Shown piece after piece: positions 36,324-45,623 of a stretch of 64,000 nucleotides of DNA (position 1 is the first letter of the stretch; the number at the start of each line of letters is the position of its first letter). Source of the stretch: Hyphomonas johnsonii MHS-2. Lineage in GTDB: Bacteria > Pseudomonadota > Alphaproteobacteria > Caulobacterales > Hyphomonadaceae. The DNA is taken from the NCBI RefSeq assembly GCF_000685275.1, contig NZ_ARYK01000002.1, positions 248,001 to 312,000 on the forward strand, written 5' to 3'. The position numbers and the translations under genes were made by a program. The notes under the pieces are model-generated. The model was not told where the DNA came from, did not search any database, and saw only the letters and a program-made list of their open reading frames with translations.

Positions 36324-38306
36324 CTATTTGCGTGTCTCGACGACATCCCCACGAGCAAGCCCCGCTAAACGGTCCAGTGCCTGAAAATACGCCGATCCGG
36401 CTTGAGCATCCGAAAGCATGGTCTCAATCGTGGCGACCTTGTCGGGATCAGGCCCCAAAAGCTCTCCGAACAGGCTGGTGCATTGGTTAAGCTCAGATTC
36501 CGAAAGTGATGTGGAGAGTGTGACGGTCGTGACAGGCTCGTCGCGACCGGGCAGAAGCAGGCGGCCTGCAGGTAGAAACCCGTCCGGTTTGCCCGCGGCC
36601 TCAAAGAGTCCGGCCGTGGCCAGCAGGCTGGTGCCAAGCGTCTTGTTTGCCGCTTCAAGCCGGGACGCAATATTCGTTACATCTCCCATCGCGGTGTAAT
36701 GAAAGCGCCGCTGTGTGCCGAAATTACCAACCATGGCCTGCCCGCAATCCGCGCCCGCCCGTGTTACGCCAAGCATGATGCCATTGGCCTGGAACCTGAT
36801 GCTCATCTGGCGCCCGGCTTCAACGAGGTCCCTCGCGCAGTCGAGCGCGCGCATGGCGTGATCTGCTTGCCATGTCGGTGCGTTGAAGAGCGCAATGATG
36901 CTGTCGCCGACAAACTGGTCGATCATACCGCCGTGCCGGAGCACGACCTGGCCCAATTCGTCGAGGTATTCACGAATGACGTCGGCTCCCTTCTCCGGAT
37001 CAACGGATTCCATCAGTGTTGTGTAACCCTGCAGGTCTGTGACCACCACGGAGACGTCGCGCATTGCGCCGCCGAGTGATAGCATGGACGGATCATCGAG
37101 CAGGCGCTGAAGGACATCCGGAGACACATACCGGCCAAATCCGTCTGCTATCCGTCGACGCTCCTGGAACGCGATCAAGCCGCTGCGCGAAACAAACCCG
37201 CTCCCAATCAGGATGAGCCCCAATAAGGGCGCACTATCGGCCACGACAGCATTGCCCGCGCGCGCAACGCCGCAGGCGAGCAACAGAACCAGCGCGCCGG
37301 ACACCAACACCAAGGACGCGCGCACGATATCCGTCCGGGCCCATATAGCGATCCACAAGCTGGTGCACATCGCCACGATCCACAATGATACAACTATCCA
37401 GGCTGGCGCTGGACGGAGAGCATCACCAGCGATCGTCGTTGCAGCAATGTTGCCTTGCGCTTCGACGCCGTGCATCAAGCCGTGGGCCGATGCGTAATAA
37501 GGTACATTGATACCGTCCGACGTCGCTTTCGATGCGGATGGGCTAGCCTCAAGCGCGAGACCGATGAGGACGATCTTGTCGGTGAATGTGCCCGGTGGGA
37601 GCATGTCTGTGGCCGACAGCGCCTGATAGTAGGACACCTTGCTCAGACGGTGTTGCCCCCGCGCGAACCGGATGTATCGTTTGTTCTTGCCAGATGCAGG
37701 AGACGACGTCTCCCCTGCCAGATCAGCAGCTACAATGTAGGCGATACTGTCTGCAGAGTTTGGCAACCGCCGTAACCGGCCATCCGGATCAAGATCCACG
37801 CCGGCAATACCTACGCCTTTGGCTTCTTCGAGCAGACGTCCGGTCGGCAGGGCCAATGTTTCGATTTGGCCCTGCGGAGTCCGGGTCGTCGCGCGCTCGG
37901 CTGCAAGGTAGACATTCCCGGCAGTCCTCATCGCGTCGGCGAAATGGGCATCTGAGTCAGTCGACTGTTCGAAAACGATATCGAAGACAATGGCACGAGC
38001 ACCAAGCGAATGCAGCTGCCGGACGAGTTCAGCGTGAATGTCCCGGGACCAGGGCCACTGTTCGCCAACATCCTGAAAGGATGGCGCATCGATGGCGACA
38101 ATAACAAAATCGTCACGCGCGTGAGACGCCTCGAACAGACTTCCAACCGAATCCGCAAGCAGGCGATCTGCCCCCCTCAAAAGCCCCGCCGCGCCCATCA
38201 GGGTGACGGCAAGCCACAGAGCCACGACCCAGCCGGCGACCGATTTTCTGCGCGCGGACGTGTTCGCCCAAAAAGTGCGGAGTATTGACAAGCAGGGCCC
38301 CATCAT
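36324..38306 (-). CDS. CHASE2 domain class III adenylate cyclase
   Basis: A 660-residue membrane cyclase: N-terminal helix (about 22-46), an extracytoplasmic CHASE2 sensor (about 55-300: FVIVAIDAPSFQDVGEQWPWSR, VVFDIVF-type strand, FTDKIVLIGL), three helices (about 310-390) and a catalytic domain to the end. Catalytic residues seen: metal Asp in VVTDLQGYT and DQFVGD, purine Asp in YTAMGDVTNIASRLE, and transition-state Asn/Arg in the same motif. The usual Lys of KxxGD is Gln, a variant known in some mycobacterial-type cyclases, so substrate preference is less certain. Start is ATG 38306 or 38303. Divergent from the FecR-barrel gene and near a Crp gene. Confidence 0.9.
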   Translation of the reverse strand: MMGPCLSILRTFWANTSARRKSVAGWVVALWLAVTLMGAAGLLRGADRLLADSVGSLFEASHARDDFVIVAIDAPSFQDVGEQWPWSRDIHAELVRQLHSLGARAIVFDIVFEQSTDSDAHFADAMRTAGNVYLAAERATTRTPQGQIETLALPTGRLLEEAKGVGIAGVDLDPDGRLRRLPNSADSIAYIVAADLAGETSSPASGKNKRYIRFARGQHRLSKVSYYQALSATDMLPPGTFTDKIVLIGLALEASPSASKATSDGINVPYYASAHGLMHGVEAQGNIAATTIAGDALRPAPAWIVVSLWIVAMCTSLWIAIWARTDIVRASLVLVSGALVLLLACGVARAGNAVVADSAPLLGLILIGSGFVSRSGLIAFQERRRIADGFGRYVSPDVLQRLLDDPSMLSLGGAMRDVSVVVTDLQGYTTLMESVDPEKGADVIREYLDELGQVVLRHGGMIDQFVGDSIIALFNAPTWQADHAMRALDCARDLVEAGRQMSIRFQANGIMLGVTRAGADCGQAMVGNFGTQRRFHYTAMGDVTNIASRLEAANKTLGTSLLATAGLFEAAGKPDGFLPAGRLLLPGRDEPVTTVTLSTSLSESELNQCTSLFGELLGPDPDKVATIETMLSDAQAGSAYFQALDRLAGLARGDVVETRK

Positions 38307-38335
38307 TTTCGACTGGTTCGAATAGGGGACATTCA

Positions 38336-41300
38336 ATGATTAAACGTCAACTCTGGCAATGGCTGGTTCTTGCCTGCCTTTTACCCGCGGTGCAGGGCTC
38401 GGCAGCCATCGCTCAAGTCGTGTCTGACCGTCCGCAGGAGAGCATCGGTGAGATAATCGATACGAAGGGAGAAGAGGAGTTTCTCCCGACAGAGCTGACT
38501 GACTGGCGCAAGGCAACCGTAACGCAGGCCCTGATCAACGGCGACTTCCTTCGGACGGGTGAGTTTGGGGGACTGGGGATCTCGTTCAAGGATCGCACGC
38601 AAATGCGACTTCATGCGAACTCCAAACTTCAAATCTCCGAGGAGGGCACGGGCGGCTCAGCTCGCAAGTTCGTCTTGTCGGCCGGTCGGTTCTGGTCGCG
38701 CGCCAGCAAGCCGGACCGCCCACTGATTATCGAAACACCAACTGCAACAGCCGCTATCCGTGGAACCGACTGGTATATGGAAGTTCTCGGCGACGGCGCG
38801 TCGCGCCTGGTCGTGCTTGACGGCGAAGTGCGTTACTTCAACGAATTCGGAGAGATACGCGTCGGATCTGGCATTTCTGCTATCGCCCGCCCTGGAGAAG
38901 CCCCCGAGATAGAATTGGTTGTCAGTTCCCCTGACCGCCCGCGATGGGCGTTGTTACCCCGATCAGACTGGGCAATCTTCCTGCCTATTGACGCGGTTGC
39001 CGACGAAGCCGCCGGATCGGGCGAGCGCGCGGCATTTGAAGCCATCCAGAAAGGATCGATTCCGGACCTACGCGCTGCTCTTGCGGCCAACCCGGCCTCC
39101 GGTAGCAAGCACCACATGGTGGCAGCTGCAATCCTGAAGGTGGTGGAACGTGATCCTCAGGGTGCCCTCAACCTGCTTGATCAGGTGGAAAGCATCACAC
39201 CACTTCAACCGGTCAACCTGCAAGGGGCAGAACCCGGCCACTCAGGCCTGATCAAAGTGTCCGGCGAGGCACAGACGCAGCCCAGTGTCGACGGCCGGCA
39301 TTCGGAGGCCCTCGCGCGGTTGGTTCTGGCGCTGCGCGTCGGTGCGAATCTTGACCTGGCGCGGTTTGATGACGCCTTGAGGTTCCTGGCAGCCTACGAT
39401 CGGCGCTTCGGAAGCGATGTGTCGAGCAAGGCCTTGCGCGCTTACCTCGAAATATATGCTGGCCGCATCGAATCGGCGTCGATAATCAGTCAGGACCTGA
39501 CCCAGACAAACGATCACGATGTGCGCGTGGCGGTGCTTGCTTCACTGGTTGCAGTGATGAACGGCGATGATGCCGCGTTGAACATCGCGACGGCATCGGC
39601 TGTGGACATTGCCCCTGAAAATGCGACCGCATGGTACTGGCGCAGTCTGTACCTCGCGTCGGCGGGCGGCGTTGGCTTCGAGGAAGTGAGCGCGGCCCTG
39701 GACCGTGTCCTGGTACTGAACCCCGATGCTGTCGGCGCATGGACCGCATTGGGACAGCTGAGAGCATCGGCCGGAGACCGGACTGGCGCACTCGCCGCGT
39801 ACGACCGCGCGCTCGCGATCCAACCGTTGGAACCCTACGCACTGACTGGGAAGAGCTTCGCCTACATTGCCCAGGACAGGCTGGACCTTGCTGAAGCGGT
39901 ATTTGCCGCCCTGTCGGAAGGGGCGCGTCTTCATCCCGAGATCCAGTCGGCCATTACGGTGATCCGTCTGATGCAAAACCGAGCCGAAGAGGCCGCCATG
40001 GCCGCAGGGCGCATCATCTCGGCCAACCCGGCGCGCCCGGGCGCAACGGCGCTTGGTGCGATGGCGCATTGGCAGGCCGGACGACACGATCTCGGCGTCG
40101 AGATGATGAACAATGCAATCCGGCTCGATCCGAATGACGCCTTCAGTGCGCAGGCAGGCTCCGTGATGGCGCAGGATCAGTATCGTGCGGGCGATGCTAT
40201 CGCGCTGGCCCGCGCGGCGTTCGCAGCCGATGCCAGAAGCCGCGGCGCCGGCCTTGTCGACCTTCCGGCCAGCCAGAGTGGCCGTATCGATATCGGATCA
40301 GCCTTCCGGAACATGGGGCTGGATGCGCAAGGGGAACGATATTCAAGCCAGGTCGCCAACCAGTTCAATGCCAACACCGCCTTCGCCTATGCCGGTATCT
40401 ACCCCGATAGCCTGGCACGCCAGTCAAGCACCTCCACTGGTTTGCTGCTTGATCCGCTGTCGGTGACCTACCCGCTGCGGCACGCGCAATTCTATCGCAA
40501 GGAACGGCACGAACGAGCCATAGGCGTTTCCGCCTCTTACGGTGAAGCCGGTGCACAGGGCATTGAGTCCTCCGGTCAGGTTCAGGGCCTGACCCGCGTC
40601 GGAAATCACCCGCTGGCATATGCAGCATTCCTGAGCGTCAATGATTCCTCCGCTGCGCGGGACAATAACGAGGCGCAGTCTGGGCTACTATCGCTTCGTT
40701 TCGGCACTGTCAGGAACGGACGGGACGGGTTTGTCGGTCGGTTGACACTGGACGCAAGCGAACGCGGCTTGCCGGGTCAGTTTTCCACTCTCGATCCCGA
40801 CGACCGGGAGCAAAACATCAATACGGCGATCGATCTTGGCTATACGCGCATCAATGCGTGGAACGACCGCTGGATGTTCAGGGTGGCCTACGGGAACGGC
40901 GATCGCGACTATGAGAACCCAGGCGCTTTCGGCAACACCTTGTCCGACCTGGAACTGTCCCTGGCGGCATCATTCGGCGTGGACGCCGCGCAGGACTTTG
41001 CCAGCCGCGGCCTTTACGATACCGCATTTAGCATACCCAACGAGGCACTCGTGGCGGTAAATCCTCCACCCGCGCTGCCCATCACAGATCAGATCGGCGC
41101 AGGCCTGTTACCGCTGAGAGACGATGACGACCCGGTACGCAAGATCAAGTCTAACGCGGATCTTCTCTCGCTTCAGGTGCGCCGTCTGCTTTCCGTAAAT
41201 GGATCCGACGTCAGCTATGGCGTCGAATACGGCAGCATCGAAAACACGACTCGACGGATTGAAAACATATTCCAGATTTCGGGCGTCGGCGCGCTCGTCG

Positions 41301-42238
41301 ATTTCGACAATGCCGCACAGATTTCGATCTTCGACCTAGGAACCGCCGTTCCCGCGACAGAGCGCCAGGAAACGAAGTCTGAGATGTTGCAAGCTCACGT
41401 TTCCACCGTATGGCGCGCCGATGAGCACTGGCGCCTTGAAGCGGGCCTCTACCCGACGCTCCTGCGCTCGGATTTTCGTCTGCCTGATCTGGGCATTTCG
41501 GTCTCGTCCGAAGACCTGACTGTCGACCCGCGCCTGGGCATCGCATGGGCAAGCCAACAACAGCAAATAAGGCTGGTCCTGCAGCGCACACGCACCCCAT
41601 TCGGCGTCGACACGATTTCGCCTCTCGGGGCGCTTGGCCTTTTGCCGAAGCGCAATCAGGGAATCTTCGCCGAAGAGACCGATAGTGCAATCCTGCGCTT
41701 TGAGCGCGACGTGACCGACCAGGTCTTCGTCAGCGTCGGGGCGGAACACCAGAAGATGCGCAACGCGAGCGCATCAAGATCCGGCGAGCGCCTCGAACAA
41801 AGTGCTTTCTTCTCTGACAAGGCCAGGCTCACCGTGATTGACGGCACAGTGGAATGGAAGCTCGGCGACCGCACTGCGGCGTCATCAAGCCTGGTCCTGA
41901 GCGATGGGGAAATATCCGGCTCGGGCCCGTATGCGGGTAATGACTTGCCGCTCGTGCCGGACCATACAGCATCAGTGGCGTACACGTGGGTTGATCCGCG
42001 CTTTTTCCGTGCACAGATCGGTCTTGCGCACATTGGAAAGCGGTTTGCCGATGGGACCAACCTGATTGAGCTGGATAGCGCCACGGTCTTGACCGGCAAC
42101 TTCTCGAAGGAATCAAGAGACAAGACATGGCTGTTCACGCTTTCCGGCACGGCTGCGGCGTCCGACGACGACCCGTTCTTTCCCGGCAGGAAAGCGTCTG
42201 CCTATCAGGTGCGTGCTGGCTTCTCCCGCAGGTGGTGA
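38336..42238 (+). CDS. Exported FecR-domain/TPR/beta-barrel protein
   Basis: A 1300-residue exported protein. In order: signal peptide ending SAAIAQ (about 26), a FecR domain (about 60-150: ALINGDFLRTGEFGGLGISFKD, IIETPTATAAIRGTDWYMEV), a linker, many TPR-like repeats (about 330-640, e.g. NPDAVGAWTALGQLRASAGD, ALAIQPLEPYALTGKSFAYI), and a C-terminal region of about 600 residues with alternating strands ending in a terminal Trp (FSRRW), as in outer-membrane barrels. ATG 38336 follows AGGGGAC. Divergent from the CHASE2 cyclase; this gene pairing recurs in other bacteria, so the two likely function together, but how is unknown. Confidence 0.85.
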   Translation: MIKRQLWQWLVLACLLPAVQGSAAIAQVVSDRPQESIGEIIDTKGEEEFLPTELTDWRKATVTQALINGDFLRTGEFGGLGISFKDRTQMRLHANSKLQISEEGTGGSARKFVLSAGRFWSRASKPDRPLIIETPTATAAIRGTDWYMEVLGDGASRLVVLDGEVRYFNEFGEIRVGSGISAIARPGEAPEIELVVSSPDRPRWALLPRSDWAIFLPIDAVADEAAGSGERAAFEAIQKGSIPDLRAALAANPASGSKHHMVAAAILKVVERDPQGALNLLDQVESITPLQPVNLQGAEPGHSGLIKVSGEAQTQPSVDGRHSEALARLVLALRVGANLDLARFDDALRFLAAYDRRFGSDVSSKALRAYLEIYAGRIESASIISQDLTQTNDHDVRVAVLASLVAVMNGDDAALNIATASAVDIAPENATAWYWRSLYLASAGGVGFEEVSAALDRVLVLNPDAVGAWTALGQLRASAGDRTGALAAYDRALAIQPLEPYALTGKSFAYIAQDRLDLAEAVFAALSEGARLHPEIQSAITVIRLMQNRAEEAAMAAGRIISANPARPGATALGAMAHWQAGRHDLGVEMMNNAIRLDPNDAFSAQAGSVMAQDQYRAGDAIALARAAFAADARSRGAGLVDLPASQSGRIDIGSAFRNMGLDAQGERYSSQVANQFNANTAFAYAGIYPDSLARQSSTSTGLLLDPLSVTYPLRHAQFYRKERHERAIGVSASYGEAGAQGIESSGQVQGLTRVGNHPLAYAAFLSVNDSSAARDNNEAQSGLLSLRFGTVRNGRDGFVGRLTLDASERGLPGQFSTLDPDDREQNINTAIDLGYTRINAWNDRWMFRVAYGNGDRDYENPGAFGNTLSDLELSLAASFGVDAAQDFASRGLYDTAFSIPNEALVAVNPPPALPITDQIGAGLLPLRDDDDPVRKIKSNADLLSLQVRRLLSVNGSDVSYGVEYGSIENTTRRIENIFQISGVGALVDFDNAAQISIFDLGTAVPATERQETKSEMLQAHVSTVWRADEHWRLEAGLYPTLLRSDFRLPDLGISVSSEDLTVDPRLGIAWASQQQQIRLVLQRTRTPFGVDTISPLGALGLLPKRNQGIFAEETDSAILRFERDVTDQVFVSVGAEHQKMRNASASRSGERLEQSAFFSDKARLTVIDGTVEWKLGDRTAASSSLVLSDGEISGSGPYAGNDLPLVPDHTASVAYTWVDPRFFRAQIGLAHIGKRFADGTNLIELDSATVLTGNFSKESRDKTWLFTLSGTAAASDDDPFFPGRKASAYQVRAGFSRRW

Positions 42239-42272
42239 CCCCGGGATTCAGGCCATGTGATCGCCAAGTGAC

Positions 42273-42980
42273 CTAGCGTTCAATATCGACATCGTCAGCA
42301 AGCTCATTGATCGTCTCAACGTCCATGATCACGATCCGGCCTTCTTCCTTGGCCAGTACGCCTGCGCGTTCCCAGTTTGCAACCTGCTTGGACACGCTCT
42401 CCCGACTGGCCGCGATACGCTTGGCCAGTTCACCTTGTGTATAGCGGGATGCGAGCGCTATCGAGCCATCTTCCCGGTCTTCGCTTCGCTCCGCGAGGGT
42501 CAGCAACAAGCGGGCCAATCTCGGACCAAGCTCCAGGAACGAAACACTCTCGACCAGACGATTTGTCTTGCGCACGATCCGAACGAGTTCACCCAGCATC
42601 GCAATGGCTATTTTGGGTTGTTGCTGCAACAAATTGAGAAAGGCCATTCGCTGGAGCACGAACAGTTCACCCGCTTCGACCATCGCTGCGTCAGCAGAGC
42701 GTGGCTCCCCGTCAATCAGCGAGAACTCGCCGAAAATGTGCCCGCGTTCCATCGCATCAAGCGCAATTTCCTTCCCTTCCCGCGTCACCCGCGTCAGCAG
42801 AACGCGGCCGGAAAGAACCGCCATCATGGCATCGCCTTCATCGCCAACAGAAAACAGGACTTCCCCGCGGCCGGCACGCCGAACCCGCCCTCGCGAAACC
42901 AGTTCGTCGAGCGCTTCAGCATCAAGGCCCGAAAACATGCGAGACGCCTGCAAGAGATCTCGAATGGATTGGTCGCTCAT
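42273..42980 (-). CDS. Crp/Fnr family regulator, cAMP-type
   Basis: A 235-residue regulator: cyclic-nucleotide domain about 10-125, dimer helix, winged helix-turn-helix about 165-220. The phosphate-binding cassette FGEFSLIDGEPRSADA keeps the Glu, Arg and Ser that bind cAMP in CRP, and no Fnr cysteines are present. Recognition region TQGELAKRIAASRESVSKQVANWERAG. It converges with the FecR-barrel gene and lies within 6 kb of a CHASE2 adenylate cyclase, while three CRP-type sites lie nearby. It is the best candidate for reading those sites. Confidence 0.88.
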   Translation of the reverse strand: MSDQSIRDLLQASRMFSGLDAEALDELVSRGRVRRAGRGEVLFSVGDEGDAMMAVLSGRVLLTRVTREGKEIALDAMERGHIFGEFSLIDGEPRSADAAMVEAGELFVLQRMAFLNLLQQQPKIAIAMLGELVRIVRKTNRLVESVSFLELGPRLARLLLTLAERSEDREDGSIALASRYTQGELAKRIAASRESVSKQVANWERAGVLAKEEGRIVIMDVETINELADDVDIER

Positions 42981-43047
42981 GCAGGAATGCCTCCGTGAAG
43001 GGCAGACTATCCTCAGAGGGCATCACAAGGTCAACATGTGAGTTCGC

Positions 43048-43070
43048 CCCGGCCACCTCTCAGGGCCGGG
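43048..43070 (-). terminator. Hairpin after small exported gene (weak)
   Basis: CCCGGCC (43048-43054) pairs with GGCCGGG (43064-43070), 34 bases beyond the stop of the gene at 43104. There is no T tract, so it may be only a hairpin. Confidence 0.35.
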
Positions 43071-43103
43071 ACGCAGGGCATAACATGATACGAAATTCGC
43101 TCG

Positions 43104-43448
43104 TCAAAAATTCATCAACTCCATGAAAACGCGGTAGACATCCGCCGCTTCGCTTTCGGCAGGATCGGCATAGGTGTCTCCGCCCAGCGGTCGCACTTCG
43201 ATACATTCATAAGCGCCATACCAGGAGCAGTAGATGTCATCGTAATCCCAGTATCCGGGATCGCTGACAAAGTACGGGTCCCGGTTGCAATCTTCCATCG
43301 GGTACGGGTCACTTGGATAGGAATTTTCAATGCCCCACAGATCATCCCAGATCCACGGATCGGGAATCCCTCGGATATCAGCTGACGCGGTGCTGGCCAG
43401 GCAGGTGAATATTGTCGCTGCGAGAATGAAGATCTTGCCGGTGTTCAT
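43104..43448 (-). CDS. Small exported acidic cysteine-containing protein
   Basis: A 114-residue protein with a signal peptide (FILAATIFTCLASTASAD, cleavage about 24). The mature part is rich in Asp, Tyr, Trp and Pro with four cysteines (DCNRD, YCSW, ECIE and one near the signal peptide). Its WDDLWGI, YWDYDD and C-terminal aromatic helix (VYRVFMELMNF) give a composition like the paired proteins at 15082 and 35824, but the similarity is weak. A perfect CRP-type site is centred 95 bases before the ATG. No family recognised. Confidence 0.72.
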   Translation of the reverse strand: MNTGKIFILAATIFTCLASTASADIRGIPDPWIWDDLWGIENSYPSDPYPMEDCNRDPYFVSDPGYWDYDDIYCSWYGAYECIEVRPLGGDTYADPAESEAADVYRVFMELMNF

Positions 43449-43535
43449 TTCCAGGTTCCTTGCTGGTTGGATGGCCGCGCAGACGGGATGCCAGACGACC
43501 CATGCCCCTTATTGCGCGCCGCACGTGCTCAAGGA

Positions 43536-43551
43536 TGTGAGCAGGCTCACA
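43536..43551. promoter_or_regulatory. CRP-type site upstream of 43448
   Basis: TGTGA-GCAGGC-TCACA, an exact TGTGA-N6-TCACA palindrome, centred about 95 bases before the ATG of the small exported gene at 43104. Confidence 0.75.
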
Positions 43552-43640
43552 CCGATGTCGAAAAAGCAGACAATATCCCTTCTGAAGACGAGCGAGCCGC
43601 ACCCCCAAGGGCACGGCTCGTCAAACGGTTCTGGATCGGG

Positions 43641-44081
43641 CTAGCGGCGACGCGTGTCGCTGAACGGGGTCCCGTCCGGGCGCAGGCGATAGGCGATGGC
43701 ACGAGCGCTCTCATTATAGAGATTTCCGTCCGGCATGATCCGAAGGGTTTCGGTGCTTGTCTGGCGGTAACCGTCAATGTTTGAACGAACCGACAGCGCG
43801 ATACGGCCTTGCCCAGCAGAGCGGACTTCGTACCTGCACTTGTAGCTCACAGGGTTGTTGCGGGCCATCTGGGCCATTCCAGTGCACGTACCGTCAGCGT
43901 TGAACCAGGACATGTTTGTGCCTTGCGGGGTTTGAATTCCCCAGCTGCTTCCAGCCAGCACTGCCTGCGGTTCGAGGTCTATCGATTGAGCTCTGGCCAT
44001 CTGGCCGGAAAAGAAAAAAATGGATGCAGCCAGAAGCGCAAGAACGTTGCTGACCATTCTGCGGGAGATGATGTGTGACAT
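43641..44081 (-). CDS. Exported protein with PDGxLYNE motif (paralogue of 19380-19790)
   Basis: A 146-residue exported protein: signal peptide about 1-30 (VLALLAASIFFFSGQMARAQS). Mature domain with GSSWGIQTPQGTNMSWFNADGTC, two cysteines and the closing IMPDGNLYNESARAIAYRL motif found in the protein at 19380. Function unknown. ATG at 44081 (alternative 44057). A near-consensus CRP site is centred about 92 bases upstream, at the same distance as in the two neighbouring small exported genes. Confidence 0.75.
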   Translation of the reverse strand: MSHIISRRMVSNVLALLAASIFFFSGQMARAQSIDLEPQAVLAGSSWGIQTPQGTNMSWFNADGTCTGMAQMARNNPVSYKCRYEVRSAGQGRIALSVRSNIDGYRQTSTETLRIMPDGNLYNESARAIAYRLRPDGTPFSDTRRR

Positions 44082-44165
44082 GATGGGCGTCCTGTGTTCG
44101 TGTTGGAGCCGCGTGTCTTTTCCTGCGGCGATGAGGACAACCTGACCGATGCTGTGTTGCGCCGC

Positions 44166-44181
44166 AGTGAACTGGCTCACA
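44166..44181. promoter_or_regulatory. CRP-type site upstream of 44081
   Basis: AGTGA-ACTGGC-TCACA, one mismatch from TGTGA-N6-TCACA, centred about 92 bases before the ATG at 44081. It also lies in the promoter of the divergent LLM oxidoreductase gene. Confidence 0.6.
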
Positions 44182-44370
44182 CCCTCCAAAACAGGTGACG
44201 GAAACAGGTATTTGAGCAAGCTGCCTTGCCAGGCCCGTTACCTGTGAAATTCTCCAATATTCTACTGATACTTGAAACCCGGCAGCGCTGGAGGATACGC
44301 ATCCGTAAACTTTGATTGACCGGGGCTCCGCCACTTGCCACCAAGCGGCCTGTACTAAAGGAACGCTGTC

Positions 44371-45369
44371 ATGCAGAAATTTTCGCTCCTTGATCTTTCG
44401 CCCATTCCTGAGGGAAAAACCGCAGTAGACGCGTTGGCAAATACAGTCGATCTGGCTCGCGCCGCGGAAAAGGCCGGATACACCCGCTACTGGCTTGCAG
44501 AGCATCACAACATGCCGGGTATCGCCAGCGCCGCGACAAGCATCGTGATCGGCCATGTCGCGGGGGCCACGTCGACCCTGCGTGTGGGCGCAGGGGGCAT
44601 AATGTTGCCCAATCATGCGCCCCTCATGGTGGCAGAACAATTCGGCACGCTCGCAACTCTCTATCCCGATCGTATAGATTTGGGACTCGGCCGCGCGCCT
44701 GGAACCGACATGGCCACGGCCCGCGCACTCCGCCGTCACCTGGCGGCCGATGACAGGTTTCCACAAGACGTGCAGGAACTGATCGGGTATTTTCAGGACG
44801 CACCGGACGGTGCCGCTGTTCGCGCCGTCCCAGGAACAGGCACACATGTTCCTGTATGGATCCTCGGTTCGAGTCTCTATGGCGCGCAACTCGCCGCCTT
44901 CCTCGGCCTGCCTTACGCATTTGCTTCGCACTTTGCCCCGGCAATGCTGGAACAGGCCCTGTCAATATATCGCTCGACTTTCCGCCCCTCCGAGACGCTC
45001 GCTGAACCCTACGTAATGATTGCAGCGGGGGTCTGCGCAGCGGACACAGATGCGGAAGCCAATTTTCTGCGCTCGTCTCAAATGCTGGCATTTGCGCGTC
45101 TGCGCACGGGCAAGCCAGGCAAACTACCTCTTCCGACCGATGACCTCGCTGCTGAAGTCCCGGCTGACATACTGGCTCAAATACACCAGGCGCTGTCCTG
45201 CTCTGCGGTCGGGTCCCCTGCGACAGTCAAGCGGCAACTGGAATCAATCATCAACAAACATAAGCCGGACGAACTGATGGTGACCGGAACGATACATGAC
45301 CACGCAGCACGCGTTCGGTCGTTTGAAACAGTTGCAGGTATTTTGTCCGAACTGGTTGCGCACGCCTGA
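44371..45369 (+). CDS. LLM class flavin-dependent oxidoreductase
   Basis: A 332-residue luciferase-like flavoprotein with the TIM-barrel pattern of the MsnO8/YhbW subgroup: [63 protein letters not shown]. Uses reduced FMN; substrate unknown. ATG 44371 follows AAAGGAAC. Its promoter region shares the 44166 CRP-type site. Confidence 0.9.
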   Translation: MQKFSLLDLSPIPEGKTAVDALANTVDLARAAEKAGYTRYWLAEHHNMPGIASAATSIVIGHVAGATSTLRVGAGGIMLPNHAPLMVAEQFGTLATLYPDRIDLGLGRAPGTDMATARALRRHLAADDRFPQDVQELIGYFQDAPDGAAVRAVPGTGTHVPVWILGSSLYGAQLAAFLGLPYAFASHFAPAMLEQALSIYRSTFRPSETLAEPYVMIAAGVCAADTDAEANFLRSSQMLAFARLRTGKPGKLPLPTDDLAAEVPADILAQIHQALSCSAVGSPATVKRQLESIINKHKPDELMVTGTIHDHAARVRSFETVAGILSELVAHA

Positions 45370-45623
45370 GCGGCGCGGCCTGTTTTGAGCCGGATTCAAA
45401 GTTCATTCAGGCATGCCGTCCACCCCGCGCGCGGGTGAAGTTGGGCCTTCAGATAATTCAAGCTCGAAGAAGATGTGAACGTCTCGCAACATGCCAAAGA
45501 GGCCGCCATTGCCAATGGCATACGAACCTGGTTGGTCAGGACTCAGTACGTGCCTATTTCGCACCTGCGGACAAATGATCTGTTCATCCGTTGCAAAGCG
45601 TACCGACCTTGCGAAATACTGCG

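Noticed and set aside
42253-42272. TGTGATCGCCAAGTGAC near the Crp gene end as a CRP site
   Set aside because: The second half-site is in the wrong orientation (direct repeat), so it is not a TGTGA-N6-TCACA palindrome.
43894-44931. Reverse frame of 345 codons covering the LLM gene
   Set aside because: Overlaps the well supported LLM gene and the end of the exported-protein gene in another frame; repetitive shadow composition.
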